Assembly: GCA_963734725.1 (NCBI GenBank)
Contig: CAVTIX010000018.1
Coordinates: 147,356 to 211,355 of the forward strand
Length of the DNA stretch: 64,000 nucleotides
Direction: 5' to 3'
Source: DASXKD01 sp963734725
GTDB taxonomy: Bacteria; Actinomycetota; Actinomycetes; Streptosporangiales; Streptosporangiaceae
The position numbers and the translations under genes were made by a program. The notes below the pieces were generated by a model that saw only the letters and a list, made by a program, of their open reading frames with translations, had not been told where the DNA came from and searched no databases. Each line of letters begins with the position of its first letter. Position 1 is the first letter of the stretch. Shown piece after piece: positions 62,812 through 64,000 of the stretch.

Positions 62812-63028
62812 GGACGTCCTCCTCGATGCGCTGGGATACCAAGCCCGACAACCGCATCAGGAGGACGTCTCCACATCCAGCACCGACGCGCATAAGGAGT
62901 TACTAGCGCGCGTTCACGCGCGGCGCTGGGGACCTGTAGCACGGTGCGCATTTGCTGACCGGCGCGCGACGTGGTGGGTGACCACCAGTCTGGGCGAGTC
63001 GCCGGTGGCGGCTGGCCGTCATGGCCGC
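62812..63028. other. Upstream non-coding end of IS110 element
   Basis: About 217 bases between the transposase start and the RraA-like gene. In IS110-type elements the non-coding end before the transposase carries the bridge RNA. I cannot define its fold or the element boundary by eye. Confidence 0.35.
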
Positions 63029-63751
63029 CTACTCCTCGATGGCACCGCCGATCCGCCGCAGGTGCCGCCGGAAGGTGTAGGACGGTTCGGCTGCCCGCCG
63101 CGCCAGGTATTCACTGAAGGCTGTTTGCTGGCGCAGGGTCTGACCCGCCTGGATCTTACGGGCCTGATCCTGCTCGACATCGCCAATCTGCCGGGCTGCG
63201 GCCAGGACTTCCCCAGCCTGGCTGGCCGCGACGAACACCACGCCGTCGTCGTCGCCGAATACGATGTCGTCGCGGGTGACCAGGCATGCCCCGAACCGTG
63301 CGCTGGCCAGCGCGGATGGTTCTTGCTCATCGAGGCGAACGGGGCCGGCCGGGCAGCGGCCGTAGCTGAATACCGGCAGGGCGATCTGGGTCAGTTCCGC
63401 CGTATCGCGGTGCCGTCCCCACACCATCACTCCGCCGACCCCTGCCGCTTGTGCCTCCAGCACGACCAGATCGCCGACGCACGCCTCATCTTCCCGCCCG
63501 CCGTTGTCGACGACCAGGACGTCGCCATGCGCGGCGCCGCTGAAGGCTTCCAAGAACACATCAACGCTGCCGTAGTGGCGGGTCGGCAGTGCCCGTCCGG
63601 CGATCCGCTGTCCAGGGATGACGGCGCCGATCCCCGGCGGCGCGACCCGCAGCGGCACTCCCGTGCGGACACAGGCATCGGCCACCAGTGGCGTGGAAAG
63701 GCCGCCGAACTCCATCAGCATCCCTGCCCGTCCTAGCTCGTTTCCGGTCAC
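63029..63751 (-). CDS. RraA-like/HMG-aldolase-family protein
   Basis: A 240-residue protein of the RraA-like superfamily, which includes HMG/CHA aldolases, oxaloacetate decarboxylases and RNase E regulators. Typical parts are LSTPLVADACVRTGVPLRVAPPGIGAVIPGQRIAGRALPTRHYGSVDVFLEAFSGAAHGDVLVVDNGGREDEACVGDLVVLEAQAAGVGGVMVWGRHRD (metal-binding GGxxx...G-x-R-D) and the final GDDDGVVFVAASQAGEVL. In actinobacteria these are mostly aldolases for short hydroxyacids. GTG at 63751 is used; ATG 30 bases downstream is an alternative. It lies beside the IS110 element and has no operon partner inside the window. Confidence 0.83.
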   Translation of the reverse strand: MTGNELGRAGMLMEFGGLSTPLVADACVRTGVPLRVAPPGIGAVIPGQRIAGRALPTRHYGSVDVFLEAFSGAAHGDVLVVDNGGREDEACVGDLVVLEAQAAGVGGVMVWGRHRDTAELTQIALPVFSYGRCPAGPVRLDEQEPSALASARFGACLVTRDDIVFGDDDGVVFVAASQAGEVLAAARQIGDVEQDQARKIQAGQTLRQQTAFSEYLARRAAEPSYTFRRHLRRIGGAIEE

Positions 63752-63841
63752 ATTCCCAGACGGTACCCGCAGACGCAGAAACGTCTTGGACGATGGAGCG
63801 CCCCCCGCGATCTGCGGCCGCCCCCAGATCTTCGCGGCCCC

Positions 63842-63940
63842 CTACAGCGACTCCGGCAGGAGCCTGCTATCCGATCTGGGCTCGAACACCGAGGCCAGCA
63901 GCCCGGTCAGCCACGCGTCCCGGACCGCGCTGCGCGACGG
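63842..63940 (-). pseudogene. Possible C-terminal gene fragment near right edge
   Basis: The reverse strand reads SAVRDAWLTGLLASVFEPRSDSRLLPESL followed by TAG, with good host-like codon use, but an in-frame stop lies a short distance upstream. It may be the end of a gene interrupted by a frameshift. I do not recognise the family. Confidence 0.25.
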
Positions 63941-64000
63941 CGGCCTGCCACCGGCTCAGGCCGGGTCGCGGGCGCTTCGGTCACGAAATCCTGGTCCGAG

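Overview
The window is high-GC DNA from an actinomycete. Evidence for this is the mycothiol S-conjugate amidase, GC-rich third codon positions, the eno–divIC–DUF501–ppx order, frequent GTG starts with GTGA/ATGA overlaps, a FurB/Zur-type regulator and an initiator tRNA with a C1·U72 end. No species can be named from the sequence. The mix of primary-metabolism genes and many regulators suits a large-genome soil actinomycete.

Layout. 1–3200: housekeeping run of eno (3' end), an FtsB/DivIC protein, DUF501, an exopolyphosphatase gene with a one-base frameshift, and a family-5 uracil-DNA glycosylase, followed by an odd short-arm tRNA gene. 3850–9990: PPOX enzyme plus DUF4287, a thiolase, a cystathionine synthase pair, and small membrane proteins. 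10100–16900: a VWA/MoxR-type ATPase pair, a ROK kinase, and hppD with a divergent Lrp regulator. 17000–26100: TetR/MFS pair, greA, mca, GNAT, rhodanese, aldo/keto reductase, a second TetR beside an MMPL remnant, DinB, zur. 26160–30750: znuA-znuC-znuB-zur operon split by an IS605-type element whose TnpB looks intact and whose TnpA is dead. 30900–47150: thioredoxin-fold DUF255 protein, NlpC/P60 hydrolase, a small protein with a palindrome over its start codon, ATP-type PEP carboxykinase, prenyl diphosphate synthase, PhoH-like ATPase, ispD, two GT-C-like membrane proteins, an HD hydrolase and an LCP ligase.

47304–56759 is a decayed genomic island in tRNA-fMet, bounded by a 44-bp direct repeat of the tRNA 3' end. 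It holds an alpha/beta hydrolase, AT-richer orphan genes, an IS701-type pseudo-transposase between ~296-bp inverted repeats with CTAG at both edges, and a 5'-truncated propeller-like gene. No integrase was recognised.

Immediately beyond the island is the most interesting locus: an EACC1-domain protein overlapping a membrane-tethered caspase-like protease that carries an EF-hand-like loop and a cysteine-containing extracytoplasmic domain, preceded by twin palindromic boxes (57501–57537). It resembles the NTP-dependent/effector conflict systems of multicellular bacteria. The right end has a PEP-mutase-like enzyme, an intact IS110-type transposase and an RraA-like protein.

Several otherwise well-preserved genes (ppx, phoH-like, GT-C-like) each differ from an intact frame by exactly one base. 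That may be true decay or consensus error, and it affects how the pseudogene calls should be read.
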